A stretch of 57,438 nucleotides of DNA from the NCBI GenBank assembly GCA_022839995.1, contig JALHIN010000015.1, forward strand, positions 1-57,438. The letters run 5' to 3'. The notes beneath the pieces were generated by a model that made no database searches, had not been told where the DNA came from, and saw nothing but the letters and a program-made list of their open reading frames with translations. Numbering within the stretch: the first letter of the stretch is position 1; each line of letters opens with the position of its first letter. This DNA comes from 79-D21 sp022839995 (GTDB lineage: Bacteria > Synergistota > Synergistia > Synergistales > 79-D21). The translations under genes and the position numbers were made by a program. Below are positions 34,478-42,991 of this stretch, one piece after another.

Positions 34478-35623
34478 ATGCCTATGAACAAGGTTGACGT
34501 CGCCATCATCGGCGGCGGTGTCCATGGATGTTCCACCGCCTACCATCTCGCCCGGAAGGGGTTCAAGGTCGCCCTTTTCGAACGCGATTTCATCTCCTCG
34601 GGGGCCAGCGGCCGCAGCGCAGCGGGGATCCGGTTGCAGTTCGGCACGGAAGTGAACTGCCGGTTGGCCCAGTACAACATCCAGGTCTTCAAGACCCTCG
34701 AGCAGGACCTCAACTACCCGCTTTCCCTCGAGTACGATCCGGCAGGCTACCTCTGGGTCGCCTACACGGAAGGGCAGATGGCCCAAATGGAGAAAAACGT
34801 GGCCCTGCAGAACAGCCTGGGAAGTCCCAGCCGGATGCTGACGGTGGAGGGCATCAAGGAAGTGGCCCCGTACCTGAACACCGAAGGCATGCTGGGCGGC
34901 AGTTTCTGCCAGGAAGACGGGCACATCAACCCGCATACCCTCTGTTTCGCTTATGCCGACTCGGCGGCAAAGCTCGGGGCTGAAATCTACAAGAAAACCC
35001 CCGTCACGGGGCTGATCGTCAAGAACGGCCGTGCGGCCGGGGTCCACACCACCCGGGGCGACTGGGAGGCCGATGCCGTGGTCTGCTGCGCCGGGCCCTG
35101 GAGCGTGGAAGTCGGCAAGTGGGCCGGTTTCGACATCCCCATCACTCCCGAGCGGCACCAGGTGCTCATCACCGAGCCCGTGGAGCGGATCAAGCACCCC
35201 ATGACCCTCTGCCAGGACGACGGGGCCTACGTGAAGCAGTGCCCGAACGGCACCTTCTACATGGGGTGGGACAACCCGAAGGACGAGCACGACGCCGAGT
35301 ACATCGTCAACTGGCATTTCCTCCACGAGGTGACGAAACGCATCGTCCCCAGGCTGCCGATCCTGAAGGAGATCCGTGTGGTCCGCCAGTGGTCGGGCCC
35401 CTACGACATCACGCCGGATCACCAGGCGATCGTGGGGAAAACGCCCATGGAAGGGCTTTTCATCGACTGCGGGTGGAGCGGCCACGGCCTCCAGTTCGGG
35501 CCCTCCATCGGGCGCATCATGGCGGAACTGGTGAACAACGAAACGCCCTTCATCGACGTATCGGTGTTCCGCTACAGCCGGTTCGAGGAGAACGAGCTCT
35601 TCTTCGAACCCTGCTGCATCTAG
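34478..35623 (+). CDS. FAD-dependent amino-acid oxidase/dehydrogenase (DAO family)
   Basis: This 381-residue flavoprotein has the Rossmann motif VDVAIIGGGVHGCSTAYHLARKG, an acidic dinucleotide-binding FERD, the substrate-domain CCAGPWSVEVGKWAG and the C-terminal GLFIDCGWSGHGLQFGPSIG. It resembles the sarcosine oxidase beta subunit and D-(hydroxy)proline dehydrogenase groups. Behind proline racemase it probably oxidises a D-proline-type product. An oxidase using oxygen is less likely if the organism is anaerobic. Its ribosome-binding site GGGAGG is buried in a leader stem. No alpha, gamma or delta subunits are present. Confidence 0.85.
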   Translation: MPMNKVDVAIIGGGVHGCSTAYHLARKGFKVALFERDFISSGASGRSAAGIRLQFGTEVNCRLAQYNIQVFKTLEQDLNYPLSLEYDPAGYLWVAYTEGQMAQMEKNVALQNSLGSPSRMLTVEGIKEVAPYLNTEGMLGGSFCQEDGHINPHTLCFAYADSAAKLGAEIYKKTPVTGLIVKNGRAAGVHTTRGDWEADAVVCCAGPWSVEVGKWAGFDIPITPERHQVLITEPVERIKHPMTLCQDDGAYVKQCPNGTFYMGWDNPKDEHDAEYIVNWHFLHEVTKRIVPRLPILKEIRVVRQWSGPYDITPDHQAIVGKTPMEGLFIDCGWSGHGLQFGPSIGRIMAELVNNETPFIDVSVFRYSRFEENELFFEPCCI

Positions 35624-35649
35624 CGGAACCCCCGGGGAAATCCCATGAA

Positions 35650-35682
35650 GCGGGGGGGACCCGAAGCCCTGGGTCCCCCCGC
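35650..35682. terminator. Bidirectional terminator after the FAD oxidase
   Basis: GCGGGGGGGACCC pairs with GGGTCCCCCCGC around an 8-base loop. It lies 27 bases after the oxidase stop and 5 bases beyond the end of the convergent zincin gene. A short T-rich stretch follows. Confidence 0.8.
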
Positions 35683-35686
35683 TGTT

Positions 35687-36061
35687 TCATCCGCTGGAAG
35701 CTCCGTTTTCCTCCTCTTCGGCCGCCAGTTCCTTTTCCTCCTCGACCGAAAGGTCGTCGACCCCCGCAAGGGATTCCACGTGGTGCCGAAGCTCGTGGAC
35801 GATGGTTTCCCGAAGCTCCTCCTCCCATTCCTCCACGGGGGCGTTCCCGAGGATCTCCCGGAACGAACCGTAATGGATGAAGATGACCTTTCCCAGAACG
35901 GGGTCCTCGATGTACTCCCCCATCAGGTAGTACTTCCCGTCCCGCTTCTTGCCGGGCAGGACCGAGATGCCGCCGTTCAAGTCCCGGAGCAGCCGCTGAG
36001 GGATCTCGTCGGCGATGGCGCCTGCGAGCCGCGTGAACGTTTCGAGATCCAGGGTCGCCAC
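35687..36061 (-). CDS. Small zincin-like metallopeptidase
   Basis: This protein of about 124 residues belongs to the zincin_1 (DUF1025/PF06262-like) type: ETIVHELRHHVESLAG contains HExxH. The preceding VIFIHYGSFREILG is typical, and the C-terminus is very acidic. I favour the GTG start at 36061, preceded by GGGGGGAAAGGA. An ATG 27 bases earlier overlaps a TATAAT hexamer (36092-36087) that is more likely the promoter -10. It is probably cytoplasmic. Its substrate is unknown. Confidence 0.78.
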   Translation of the reverse strand: MATLDLETFTRLAGAIADEIPQRLLRDLNGGISVLPGKKRDGKYYLMGEYIEDPVLGKVIFIHYGSFREILGNAPVEEWEEELRETIVHELRHHVESLAGVDDLSVEEEKELAAEEEENGASSG

Positions 36062-36149
36062 GATCCTTTCCCCCCTTCCTTCGGCCATTATAGTAGGGAA
36101 AGGTCGCGGCGATGAGGTAAAATAAAATACACGGAAAGGGGGAGTGAGG

Positions 36150-36650
36150 ATGGGTACAAGGGGACGTTCGATCGTCGGCATGGATGTGGACGAGGTGCTG
36201 AAGCTCCTCAACCGGGCATTTGCGGACGAATGGCTGGCCTATTACCAGTACTGGCTCGGGGCGAAGCTCGTCAAGGGGCCGACGAAGGAAGCGGTCATCG
36301 CGGAGCTGGTCCAGCATTCGGCCGACGAGCTGAGGCACGCGGACATGGTGGCGATGCGGATCATCCAGCTCGGGGGCACCCCGGTGACGACCCCCGAGGG
36401 ATGGTACAAGTGGACGAACTGCGGCTACGATGCCCCGGAGGATCCGTTCGTCGCGAAGATCCTCGAACAGAACATCAAGGGGGAGCAGTGCGCCATCTCG
36501 GTTTACTCGGCCCTGGCCGAGATGACGAAGGACAAGGATCTCCTGACCTACAACATGGTCCTGTCCATCCTCCAGGACGAGGTGAACCACGAGGAGGAAC
36601 TCCAGGCCCTCCTGGAAGACCTTGCCGTCGTCCTGGGAGAGAAGAAATAA
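36150..36650 (+). CDS. Ferritin-like/Dps-like diiron protein
   Basis: This 166-residue four-helix bundle carries diiron ligands in all four helices: FADEWLAYYQYW, HSADELRHADMVAMR, NIKGEQCAISVY and ILQDEVNHEEELQ. It resembles bacterioferritin-like and DpsL proteins that store iron and quench peroxide in anaerobes. AGGGGGAG precedes the ATG. It diverges from the zincin gene, with their promoters in the 88-base gap, and ends in a strong terminator. Confidence 0.88.
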   Translation: MGTRGRSIVGMDVDEVLKLLNRAFADEWLAYYQYWLGAKLVKGPTKEAVIAELVQHSADELRHADMVAMRIIQLGGTPVTTPEGWYKWTNCGYDAPEDPFVAKILEQNIKGEQCAISVYSALAEMTKDKDLLTYNMVLSILQDEVNHEEELQALLEDLAVVLGEKK

Positions 36651-36674
36651 GGATTCCGGCCGATTTGCAGTCAA

Positions 36675-36709
36675 GGCGGGCGCCTCTCGGGAGGCGGCCC
36701 GCCTTTTTT
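36675..36709 (+). terminator. Intrinsic terminator after the ferritin-like gene
   Basis: GGCGGGCGCCTC, a TCGG loop and GAGGCGGCCCGCC form a near-perfect stem followed by six T residues. Confidence 0.95.
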
Positions 36710-36719
36710 GCTTTCCCGG

Positions 36720-36748
36720 TTGACAAGGACGGCGCGGAGGGATACGAT
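36720..36748 (+). promoter_or_regulatory. Promoter for ddh
   Basis: TTGACA (36720-36725) and TACGAT (36743-36748) are 17 bases apart, immediately after the preceding terminator and about 60 bases before the ddh ATG. Confidence 0.75.
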
Positions 36749-36806
36749 CATGGTACTCACCAATGATGAGCGAAAATTCCGGTCCCCGGACAAGGAGGAA
36801 GAAGGA

Positions 36807-37715
36807 ATGGACAAGATCCGCGTTGCCGTCGTCGGCTTTGGCCACGTCAGCCAGGAGGCTGTGCAGGCCGTCCAGGCCAGCCCGGACATGGAATTGGCCG
36901 GAGTGGTGCTGAGAAACCCGGAAAAGGCCCGCGTTCTGAAGGGCGAGCGCCCGGAGCTTGAAGTCGTCACGGACGTCGAACGGCTCGGGCCGGTGCAGGT
37001 CGCGATCCTTGGAATCGCCAGCCGTGCCGTTCCCGAGGTGGCTCCCGGCTACCTCGAAAAGGGAATCAACACCGTGGACAGCTTCGACATCCACGGAAAA
37101 CCGGTCATGGAACTGCGGGCTTCCCTGGGAGCGGCGGCAAAAGCCGGAAACTCCGTGGCGGTCATTTCGGCAGGATGGGACCCGGGAACGGATTCGGTCG
37201 TCCGGGCCGTCATGGAGACGATCGCCCCGCGGGGGATCACCTACACGAACTTCGGGCCGGGCATGAGCATGGGGCACACCGTCGCCATCAAGGCCCTGGA
37301 GGGGGTCGAAGACGCCCTTTCCGTGACGATCCCGATCGGGACGGGGCTTCACCGGCGCCTGATCTACGTGAAGACCCGGCCCGGCTACGACTTCGATTCG
37401 GTCACGGCCAGGATCAAGGCCGACCCCTACTTCTCGCACGACGAATGCGTGTTCTACCCCGCGGAAGACATCCCGGCCCTCCAGGACATGGGACACGGGG
37501 TCCACATGGAGCGGAAAGGGGTTTCCGGGGCCTCGCACAACCAGCGGATGGAGTTCATCATGTCGGTCATGAATCCGGCGGCGACGGCCCAGGTCATGGT
37601 TTCGGCCGCGCGGGCCTCGACTCGCCAGAAACCCGGGTGCTACACTTTGCTGGAAATCCCCCCCATCGACTGCCTTTGCGGAGAGCGGGACGCCTTGCTC
37701 GCACGCCTGGTCTAG
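36807..37715 (+). CDS. ddh: meso-Diaminopimelate D-dehydrogenase
   Basis: This 302-residue NADPH enzyme converts tetrahydrodipicolinate and ammonia to meso-diaminopimelate in one step, feeding lysine and peptidoglycan. It shows the Rossmann IRVAVVGFGHVSQEAV, NTVDSFDIHG, ISAGWDPGTDSV, NFGPGMSMGH, VSGASHNQRMEF and the C-terminal GCYTLLEIPPIDC. AAGGAGG lies 9 bases before the ATG. A 2,4-diaminopentanoate dehydrogenase is the main alternative, but the WDPG and FGPG-S-GH motifs fit Ddh. It has its own promoter and is followed 38 bases later by a ThDP enzyme. Confidence 0.9.
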   Translation: MDKIRVAVVGFGHVSQEAVQAVQASPDMELAGVVLRNPEKARVLKGERPELEVVTDVERLGPVQVAILGIASRAVPEVAPGYLEKGINTVDSFDIHGKPVMELRASLGAAAKAGNSVAVISAGWDPGTDSVVRAVMETIAPRGITYTNFGPGMSMGHTVAIKALEGVEDALSVTIPIGTGLHRRLIYVKTRPGYDFDSVTARIKADPYFSHDECVFYPAEDIPALQDMGHGVHMERKGVSGASHNQRMEFIMSVMNPAATAQVMVSAARASTRQKPGCYTLLEIPPIDCLCGERDALLARLV

Positions 37716-37753
37716 GCCGTTGGGGACGTCGGTATCCATAGGGAGGGTTGGCG

Positions 37754-39460
37754 TTGAAAGTCGCCCAGGTTCTTCTTGAAATGCTGAAAGGATACGAGGT
37801 GCGCCACGTGTTCGGGTTGCCGGGCGAGACCACTCTCCCCTGGTACGAGACGTGGCGCGGGTTCGGGGAGATCGAGCACGTCCTGACGAGGGACGAGCGA
37901 AGCAGTTCTTTCATGGCGGACGGGTACGCCAAGGCGTCGGGACGCCCTGGAATCTGCGAAAGCCCCAGCGTGGGGAGCACCCACATCCTTCCGGGGATCG
38001 CCGAATCCTTCAAGGGGGCGAACCCGGTCATCGCCTTCACCTCCGACATCCCGCTCCACATGGAAAGCCGGAACATGCTCACGGGCCTGAACCAGTCGGC
38101 CCTGTTCTCGGGGATCACGAAGGCCACGTTCACCCTGACCCATCCCGACGAGGTGCCCCATGTGGTGCGGAGGACCTTCCGGATCGCCACCACCGGAAAG
38201 CCCGGGCCGGTCCACGTGAGGGTTCCGATGGACCTGCTGGCCCAGGAGGCCGAATCGCCCAACCTGGCGGTTCAGCCCGATTTTGCCCGCTTCCCGGGAC
38301 ATCGCCCCGTCGCGGCCCTTGCGTCGGTCGACCTGGCCCTGGCGGCACTCGAGAAGGCCCGTAAGCCCGTCATCGTCTGCGGTCAGGGAGTTCTCGCCTC
38401 CCAGGCCTGGGAACCCCTGCAGGCCCTGGCGGAGCGCTACGGGGCCGCGGTGGGCACGACGATCAACGGGAAGGGGGCCTTCGATGAGACCCATCCCCTT
38501 TCCCTCGGGGTGATCGGGGCCCGGGGAGGAACCCGCTATTCGAACGGCCGCATCCTGGATGCCGACTGCATTTTCTTCGTCGGTTGCAGCACGGACTCGG
38601 CGGGGACGGACGGTTGGAAAATCCCCGTTCCCGGTTCGGGCCAGACCCTGATTCACCTGGACGTGAGCGGCGAAGAGCTGGGGAACAATTACCCGGAGGC
38701 CTTGCCCCTGCTCGGCGACGCGAAGGCCACCCTCGAAGTGATGCTCGACCGCGGGCGGCCGATCGACCGTGAAACGGCGGCCGCGAGGGCGGAGGAAAAC
38801 CGCCGCGCCCGCGAGGCGTTCATGGTTTCCCTGGCTGCCTGCTTCGGCCGTGAAGGAGCACCGGTCCACCCGATGCGGTTTGTCCGGGAACTGGAAAGAG
38901 CTCTCCCGGAAAACGCCCTGGTCGTGGCGGATCCCGGCATCAGCGCAGTGTACGCATCGGCGTTCCTGAAGCTGAAGGGCCCAGGCCGGAAATGGATCGT
39001 CAATTTCTCTGTGGGGGCATTGGGTTACGGCCTTCCGGCGGGACTCGGGGCCTCCTATGCCCATGACGGTCCCGTCGTTGTCCTGACCGGCGACGGCAGT
39101 TTCGGGTTCACCGCAGGAGAGCTGGAGACCCTCAAGCGATCGGGGCGCGACGTCAAGGTCGTGCTTTTCAACAACGAGTGTTTCGGCTGGATCCGTGCCA
39201 CCTCCCGCTTCTCCGGGGGGGTCGGGCGGTTTGCCACCGACTTTTCCGAGACGGACTACCCTGCGGTGGCAAGGGGGTTCGGCCTCGAGGCCGGACGCGC
39301 GGCCGGTTCCGGGGAACTCGGCCCGGCACTGGAAGCGATGTTTTCCAGGAAAGGTCCCTTCTTCCTGGAATTGCCCGTCCTGCCGGAGGACGAGCAGGTT
39401 CCCCCGGTCCCCGAGTGGGCCGAGGAAGCGGCCAGGCTCGGCATGGATTGCCCTTACTGA
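37754..39460 (+). CDS. Thiamine-diphosphate enzyme, acetolactate-synthase-like
   Basis: This 568-residue protein has the three-domain ThDP fold: the N-terminal Pyr domain with catalytic Glu in LTRDERSSSFMADGYAKASG, a central domain (about 190-330), and the PP domain with the ThDP-Mg motif GDGSFGFTAGELET...FNNECFGW. It should decarboxylate or ligate a 2-oxo acid. No small regulatory IlvH partner is nearby, so a catabolic or dedicated role is as likely as branched-chain synthesis. The TTG at 37754 is the likely start: GGGAGGG ends 6 bases before it, and the earlier TTG at 37748 is too close. Confidence 0.85.
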   Translation: MKVAQVLLEMLKGYEVRHVFGLPGETTLPWYETWRGFGEIEHVLTRDERSSSFMADGYAKASGRPGICESPSVGSTHILPGIAESFKGANPVIAFTSDIPLHMESRNMLTGLNQSALFSGITKATFTLTHPDEVPHVVRRTFRIATTGKPGPVHVRVPMDLLAQEAESPNLAVQPDFARFPGHRPVAALASVDLALAALEKARKPVIVCGQGVLASQAWEPLQALAERYGAAVGTTINGKGAFDETHPLSLGVIGARGGTRYSNGRILDADCIFFVGCSTDSAGTDGWKIPVPGSGQTLIHLDVSGEELGNNYPEALPLLGDAKATLEVMLDRGRPIDRETAAARAEENRRAREAFMVSLAACFGREGAPVHPMRFVRELERALPENALVVADPGISAVYASAFLKLKGPGRKWIVNFSVGALGYGLPAGLGASYAHDGPVVVLTGDGSFGFTAGELETLKRSGRDVKVVLFNNECFGWIRATSRFSGGVGRFATDFSETDYPAVARGFGLEAGRAAGSGELGPALEAMFSRKGPFFLELPVLPEDEQVPPVPEWAEEAARLGMDCPY

Positions 39461-39494
39461 GCCTCTGACCCCGGTGATGCCTGATCGGACGAAA

Positions 39495-39527
39495 GCTGGC
39501 CCGGCTTGAGCGGGCCGGCTTTTTTTT
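39495..39527 (+). terminator. Intrinsic terminator after the ThDP gene
   Basis: GCTGGCCCGG, a loop and CGGGCCGGC form a strong stem followed by eight T residues. Confidence 0.93.
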
Positions 39528-39532
39528 CACCC

Positions 39533-39590
39533 TTGACGCGAATGGAAAGAGGAGTAGGATTGTGAACAAGCGTTTTAAACAACTGTTTTA
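39533..39590 (+). promoter_or_regulatory. Promoter and repeated operator for the TetR-exporter operon
   Basis: TTGACG (39533-39538) and TAGGAT (39555-39560) are 16 bases apart. At the start-site region lie two near-copies of a 13-base element, AACAAGCGTTTTA (39565-39577) and AACAACTGTTTTA (39578-39590). The second contains the inverted repeat AAACA-AC-TGTTT. This is a likely autoregulatory operator for the TetR protein. Confidence 0.65.
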
Positions 39591-39619
39591 GGCTTTTGAG
39601 CCTGAAGGGGGCGCAAGAC

Positions 39620-40219
39620 TTGGATGACACGGTGAAGGAACGGTTGCTTTCGGCGGCCAGGGCGCTTTTCTCCCAAAAAGGGTTCGACGGGACGTCCGTG
39701 AGAGAAATCGCCAGGGCCGCGGGGGCCAACGCGGCAGCCGTATCGTACTACTTTGGCGGCAAGGAGGACCTCTACCGGGCCGTCCTGGAGGGAATCTGGG
39801 CGGAGCTGGAGCGGCACTTCGGGACGGTCATGTCCCGGGACCGGTCACCGATGGAGCGGATCGAGGGATTCGTGCGGGGACTGTTTGCCTTTCACGCGGC
39901 CAATCCTTCCCTGATCCGTTTCATCAACCGTGAAATGGCTGACCCGACCCCCTGCTTCGAGACCGTGATCGTCCCTCACGTGGAGAGGGTGGCGGGGATG
40001 CTGAGGGCCTCGATCTCCGAGGCCGTCACGGAAGGGGACCTGAAGAAGGGCACGGACCCGGCCGTCGCGGCCCTGCTGCTCGCGTCCATGTCGAACTACC
40101 TGTTCCTCGTGGGACCGGTGGCCCGGAAGGTGATCCTCGAGCCGGAACAGAACCTTGAAGGCCTGCCGGAGGCGATCCTCTCGCTGTTCCGGGAAGGGGT
40201 GGCCTGCCGTGAAGCATAG
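39620..40219 (+). CDS. TetR/AcrR-family regulator (CecR-like)
   Basis: This 199-residue repressor has an N-terminal helix-turn-helix, SAARALFSQKGFDGTSVREIARAAGANAAAVSYYFGGKEDLY, and a CecR-like ligand domain (FINREMADPTPCFE). TTG at 39620, after GAAGGGGG, is the likely start. It leads an operon with HlyD, two ABC ATPases and an ABC-2 permease, overlapping the next gene by 11 bases. This copies the E. coli cecR-ybhGFSR order, so it probably represses the exporter until an inducer binds. Confidence 0.88.
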   Translation: MDDTVKERLLSAARALFSQKGFDGTSVREIARAAGANAAAVSYYFGGKEDLYRAVLEGIWAELERHFGTVMSRDRSPMERIEGFVRGLFAFHAANPSLIRFINREMADPTPCFETVIVPHVERVAGMLRASISEAVTEGDLKKGTDPAVAALLLASMSNYLFLVGPVARKVILEPEQNLEGLPEAILSLFREGVACREA

Positions 40220-41195
40220 GATCCTGGCAGTCCTTTCGTTGGTGGTCCTGGCGATTGCAGCCGGCGTGGCGCTGTGCCGCTTTCTCGGGAACGGGAGAAA
40301 CGGCGCCATCGTCGCGGCGGGGACGATCGAGGTCAGGGAGGTCGTCGTGACGGCCAAGGAATACGGGACCCTGGCCGAGCTCGCGGCCCGGGAAGGGGAC
40401 GCCGTCAGGAAGGGGCAAGTGCTGGGCCGCCTCTATCGACCCGACCTTGAGGCATTGGTTCGGCAGGACAGGGAAGGCCTGGCGCGGGCGAAGTCGGTCC
40501 TGGAGGACCTGAGAAGCGGCCCCCGGCCCCAGGAGATCCGCGAGGCGGAAGCCTTCGTCAAAGCGGCCGAAACCCGTTTCGGCCTGGCCCAGGCCGACTT
40601 CGTGCGTTTTTCGGCCCTATACGCGGAAAGGGTCATCGCAAGAAAGGAAATGGACGACGTCACCGCACGCCGCGACCTCGCATCCAGCGACCTCTCTGCG
40701 GCCCGGCAGAGGCTTTCCCTTGTCAGGTCGGGTACGCGATCCGACGTGGTCAGGGCCCAGGAGGCCGAGGTCCGCAGGCTGGAGGCCTTGCACCGGGTGA
40801 CACTCTCCCGGGTTGCGGATACGGTCCTGGTTTCCCCGAAAGACGGCGTGGTCCTTTCGAAAAACTTCGAGGAAGGGGAATTCCTCCCCGCAGGAGCTGC
40901 CCTGGCGACCGTGGCGGACATGTCCGATTGCTGGGTGAAGATCTACCTTCCCAGCACCGTTCTCGGCAGGCTGAAGATTGGGCAGGAGGCGGACGTCCGG
41001 GTCGATTCCTTTCCGGGGAAGGTTTTTCGGGGAAGGGTCCGGACCATCTCGGACCGGGCCGAGTTCACCCCGAGGCAAAGCCTGACGACCGAAGAACGGG
41101 CCAACCTCGTTTTTGCGGTGGAGATCGCCGTCGAGAACGCGGACGGGGCGCTCAAGCCCGGCATGCCGGCGGACGTGACGCTTCATGTTGATTGA
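40209..41195 (+). CDS. HlyD-family membrane-fusion protein (YbhG-like)
   Basis: This 328-residue periplasmic adaptor has an N-terminal anchor helix (HRILAVLSLVVLAIAAGVAL), a biotinyl-lipoyl-like half-motif (VTAKEYGTLAELAAREGDAVRKGQVLG), a long coiled-coil hairpin (about residues 75-200) and a beta-barrel domain (CWVKIYLPSTVLGRLKIGQ). It should link the inner-membrane ABC exporter to the outer membrane. The start is GTG at 40209, inside the end of the tetR gene. The 3' end overlaps the first ATPase gene by 11 bases. Confidence 0.9.
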   Translation: MKHRILAVLSLVVLAIAAGVALCRFLGNGRNGAIVAAGTIEVREVVVTAKEYGTLAELAAREGDAVRKGQVLGRLYRPDLEALVRQDREGLARAKSVLEDLRSGPRPQEIREAEAFVKAAETRFGLAQADFVRFSALYAERVIARKEMDDVTARRDLASSDLSAARQRLSLVRSGTRSDVVRAQEAEVRRLEALHRVTLSRVADTVLVSPKDGVVLSKNFEEGEFLPAGAALATVADMSDCWVKIYLPSTVLGRLKIGQEADVRVDSFPGKVFRGRVRTISDRAEFTPRQSLTTEERANLVFAVEIAVENADGALKPGMPADVTLHVD

Positions 41196-42087
41196 GGCCG
41201 AATCCCTTTCTTTCTCCTTCGGGAATCGAAGGGTCCTGCGCGAGGTTTCCCTTGGAGTCCGCGAGGGGGAGATCTTCGGTCTCGTGGGGCCGGACGGCGC
41301 TGGAAAAACGACCCTGGTCCGCATCCTGGCGGGTGTCCTTCGCCCGGAGCAGGGACGCCTGTCCGTCCTGGGCTCAGGTGCCCCGGAAAAGGTGAGGGGC
41401 AGGCTGGGCACGGTCCCCCAGGCTTTCACCCTTTACGGGGACCTCACGGTCTGGGAGAACATCCGGCTTTTCGGTGCCCTTTACGGGGCGGCCCCGGGGG
41501 AAGTCGAAGAAAGGGGGAGGGAGATTTTGACCTTCACGAACCTTCTTGCCTTCTCCGACCGCCTGGCAGATGCCCTTTCCGGGGGAATGAAGCGGAAGCT
41601 GGCCCTGGCTGCCGGCCTGATGCACAGCCCCAGCCTCCTTATCCTGGACGAACCGACGACCGGGGTCGATCCCGTTTCCAGGCGGGAGATCTGGAGGCTC
41701 CTCTATGACCTGAACCGCCGGGGCATCACGATCTTCGTCACGACTCCCTACATGGACGAGGCGGAACTTTGCACGCGAACCGGTTTCCTGCACGAGGGAA
41801 GGCTTTTGGCCTGTGATTCTCCGAAGGCGATCTGCCGGGCTTTCCCTCGGCATGTCCTGGAGGTCCGGGCGCAGGCCAGGAACTTGAGGCCCCTGCTCGC
41901 GGGAGTCCCGGTGCGGGAGGTCAACGCCTTCGGCAGCGCGTTCCACCTCGTGGTCGACGATCCCGTCGAGGCCCGCAGGCAGGTGGAGCAAGCCCTGGAT
42001 CGAGCGGGAGTGAGTGTCCTGTCCCTCAGGGAGATTCCCCCCAGCCTCGAGGACGCCTTTGTCGAGATGGCCAGGGAGGTCCCCTGA
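41185..42087 (+). CDS. ABC exporter ATP-binding protein 1 (YbhF N-half-like)
   Basis: This 300-residue ATPase has Walker A GPDGAGKTTLVRIL, Q-loop PQAFTLYGDLTV, signature LSGGMKRKLALA, Walker B LLILDEPTTGVDP and an H-loop position that reads T (VTTPYMDEAE) instead of His. It corresponds to the first nucleotide-binding domain of the double ATPase YbhF. The missing switch His suggests a degenerate catalytic site paired with the second ATPase, whose H-loop is intact. Confidence 0.9.
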   Translation: MLIEAESLSFSFGNRRVLREVSLGVREGEIFGLVGPDGAGKTTLVRILAGVLRPEQGRLSVLGSGAPEKVRGRLGTVPQAFTLYGDLTVWENIRLFGALYGAAPGEVEERGREILTFTNLLAFSDRLADALSGGMKRKLALAAGLMHSPSLLILDEPTTGVDPVSRREIWRLLYDLNRRGITIFVTTPYMDEAELCTRTGFLHEGRLLACDSPKAICRAFPRHVLEVRAQARNLRPLLAGVPVREVNAFGSAFHLVVDDPVEARRQVEQALDRAGVSVLSLREIPPSLEDAFVEMAREVP

Positions 42088-42088
42088 A

Positions 42089-42991
42089 ATGAACGCGGTG
42101 GTGGCGCGGGACCTGACCCGCAGGTTCGGTTCCTTTACGGCGGTCGACCACGTCTGTTTCTCGATCCCCCAGGGATCGGTCTACGGTTTCCTGGGGCCGA
42201 ACGGTTCCGGGAAGACCACCACGATCCGGATGCTGACGGGAATCCTGGAGCCGACCGAGGGAAGCGCCGTCATTCTCGGGCTGGACATCGCCGGGGACCG
42301 GGATGCGGTCAAGTCGAGGCTGGGGTACATGTCGCAGCGGTTCAGCCTTTACGATGACCTGACGGTTTCCGAGAACCTTGAGTTTTACGCCGGGATGTTC
42401 AGCCTCCCCAGGTCGGTCGCCCGTGGACGGATCGAGGAAGTGGTCGGGATGGCCGGCCTCTCCGGGAGGACCCGGGACCTTGCGGGATCCCTTTCAGGGG
42501 GCATCCGCCAGAGGCTGGCCCTGGGTTGCGCGATCCTGCACAGGCCCGAGCTCCTTTTCCTGGACGAGCCCACCAGCGGTGTCGACCCGGTTTCGAGAAG
42601 GAGGTTCTGGGACATCATCTACGAGCTGGCGGCGGGGGGGACGACGATCATGGTGACAACCCATTTCATGGACGAGGCGGAGCATTGCGATGCCATCGGG
42701 TTCATGTTCGACGGCCGTCTCATCGCCTCCGGGACTCCCCGCGAACTGAAGGAATTGCTCCCGGGCTCCTCCTGGGAACTTCTATCGGACCACCCCATGG
42801 ATCTCCTGGAGAAGTTGGAGAGGCGCCCGGGGATCGTCGACGCGTCCGTCCACGGAAGGGCCCTCCACCTGCAGGTCGAAAGCGGGTGGGAGGACGAGGT
42901 GGCCTCCATGGGAGCGAACCGGATCGTCCCCTCGCTGGAGGACGTCTTCGTTCACCTGGTCAGGAAACACAGGAAGGAGAGGAATTCATGA
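42089..42991 (+). CDS. ABC exporter ATP-binding protein 2 (YbhF C-half-like)
   Basis: This 300-residue ATPase has Walker A GPNGSGKTTTIRML, Q-loop MSQRFSLYDDLTV, signature LSGGIRQRLALG, Walker B LLFLDEPTSGVDP and H-loop VTTHFMDEAEHC. The ATG at 42089 is preceded by GGGAGG at the end of the first ATPase gene, with one base between the stop of that gene and this ATG. The two ATPases are separate genes here, whereas E. coli YbhF is one fused protein. The 3' end overlaps the permease gene by 4 bases (ATGA). Confidence 0.92.
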   Translation: MNAVVARDLTRRFGSFTAVDHVCFSIPQGSVYGFLGPNGSGKTTTIRMLTGILEPTEGSAVILGLDIAGDRDAVKSRLGYMSQRFSLYDDLTVSENLEFYAGMFSLPRSVARGRIEEVVGMAGLSGRTRDLAGSLSGGIRQRLALGCAILHRPELLFLDEPTSGVDPVSRRRFWDIIYELAAGGTTIMVTTHFMDEAEHCDAIGFMFDGRLIASGTPRELKELLPGSSWELLSDHPMDLLEKLERRPGIVDASVHGRALHLQVESGWEDEVASMGANRIVPSLEDVFVHLVRKHRKERNS

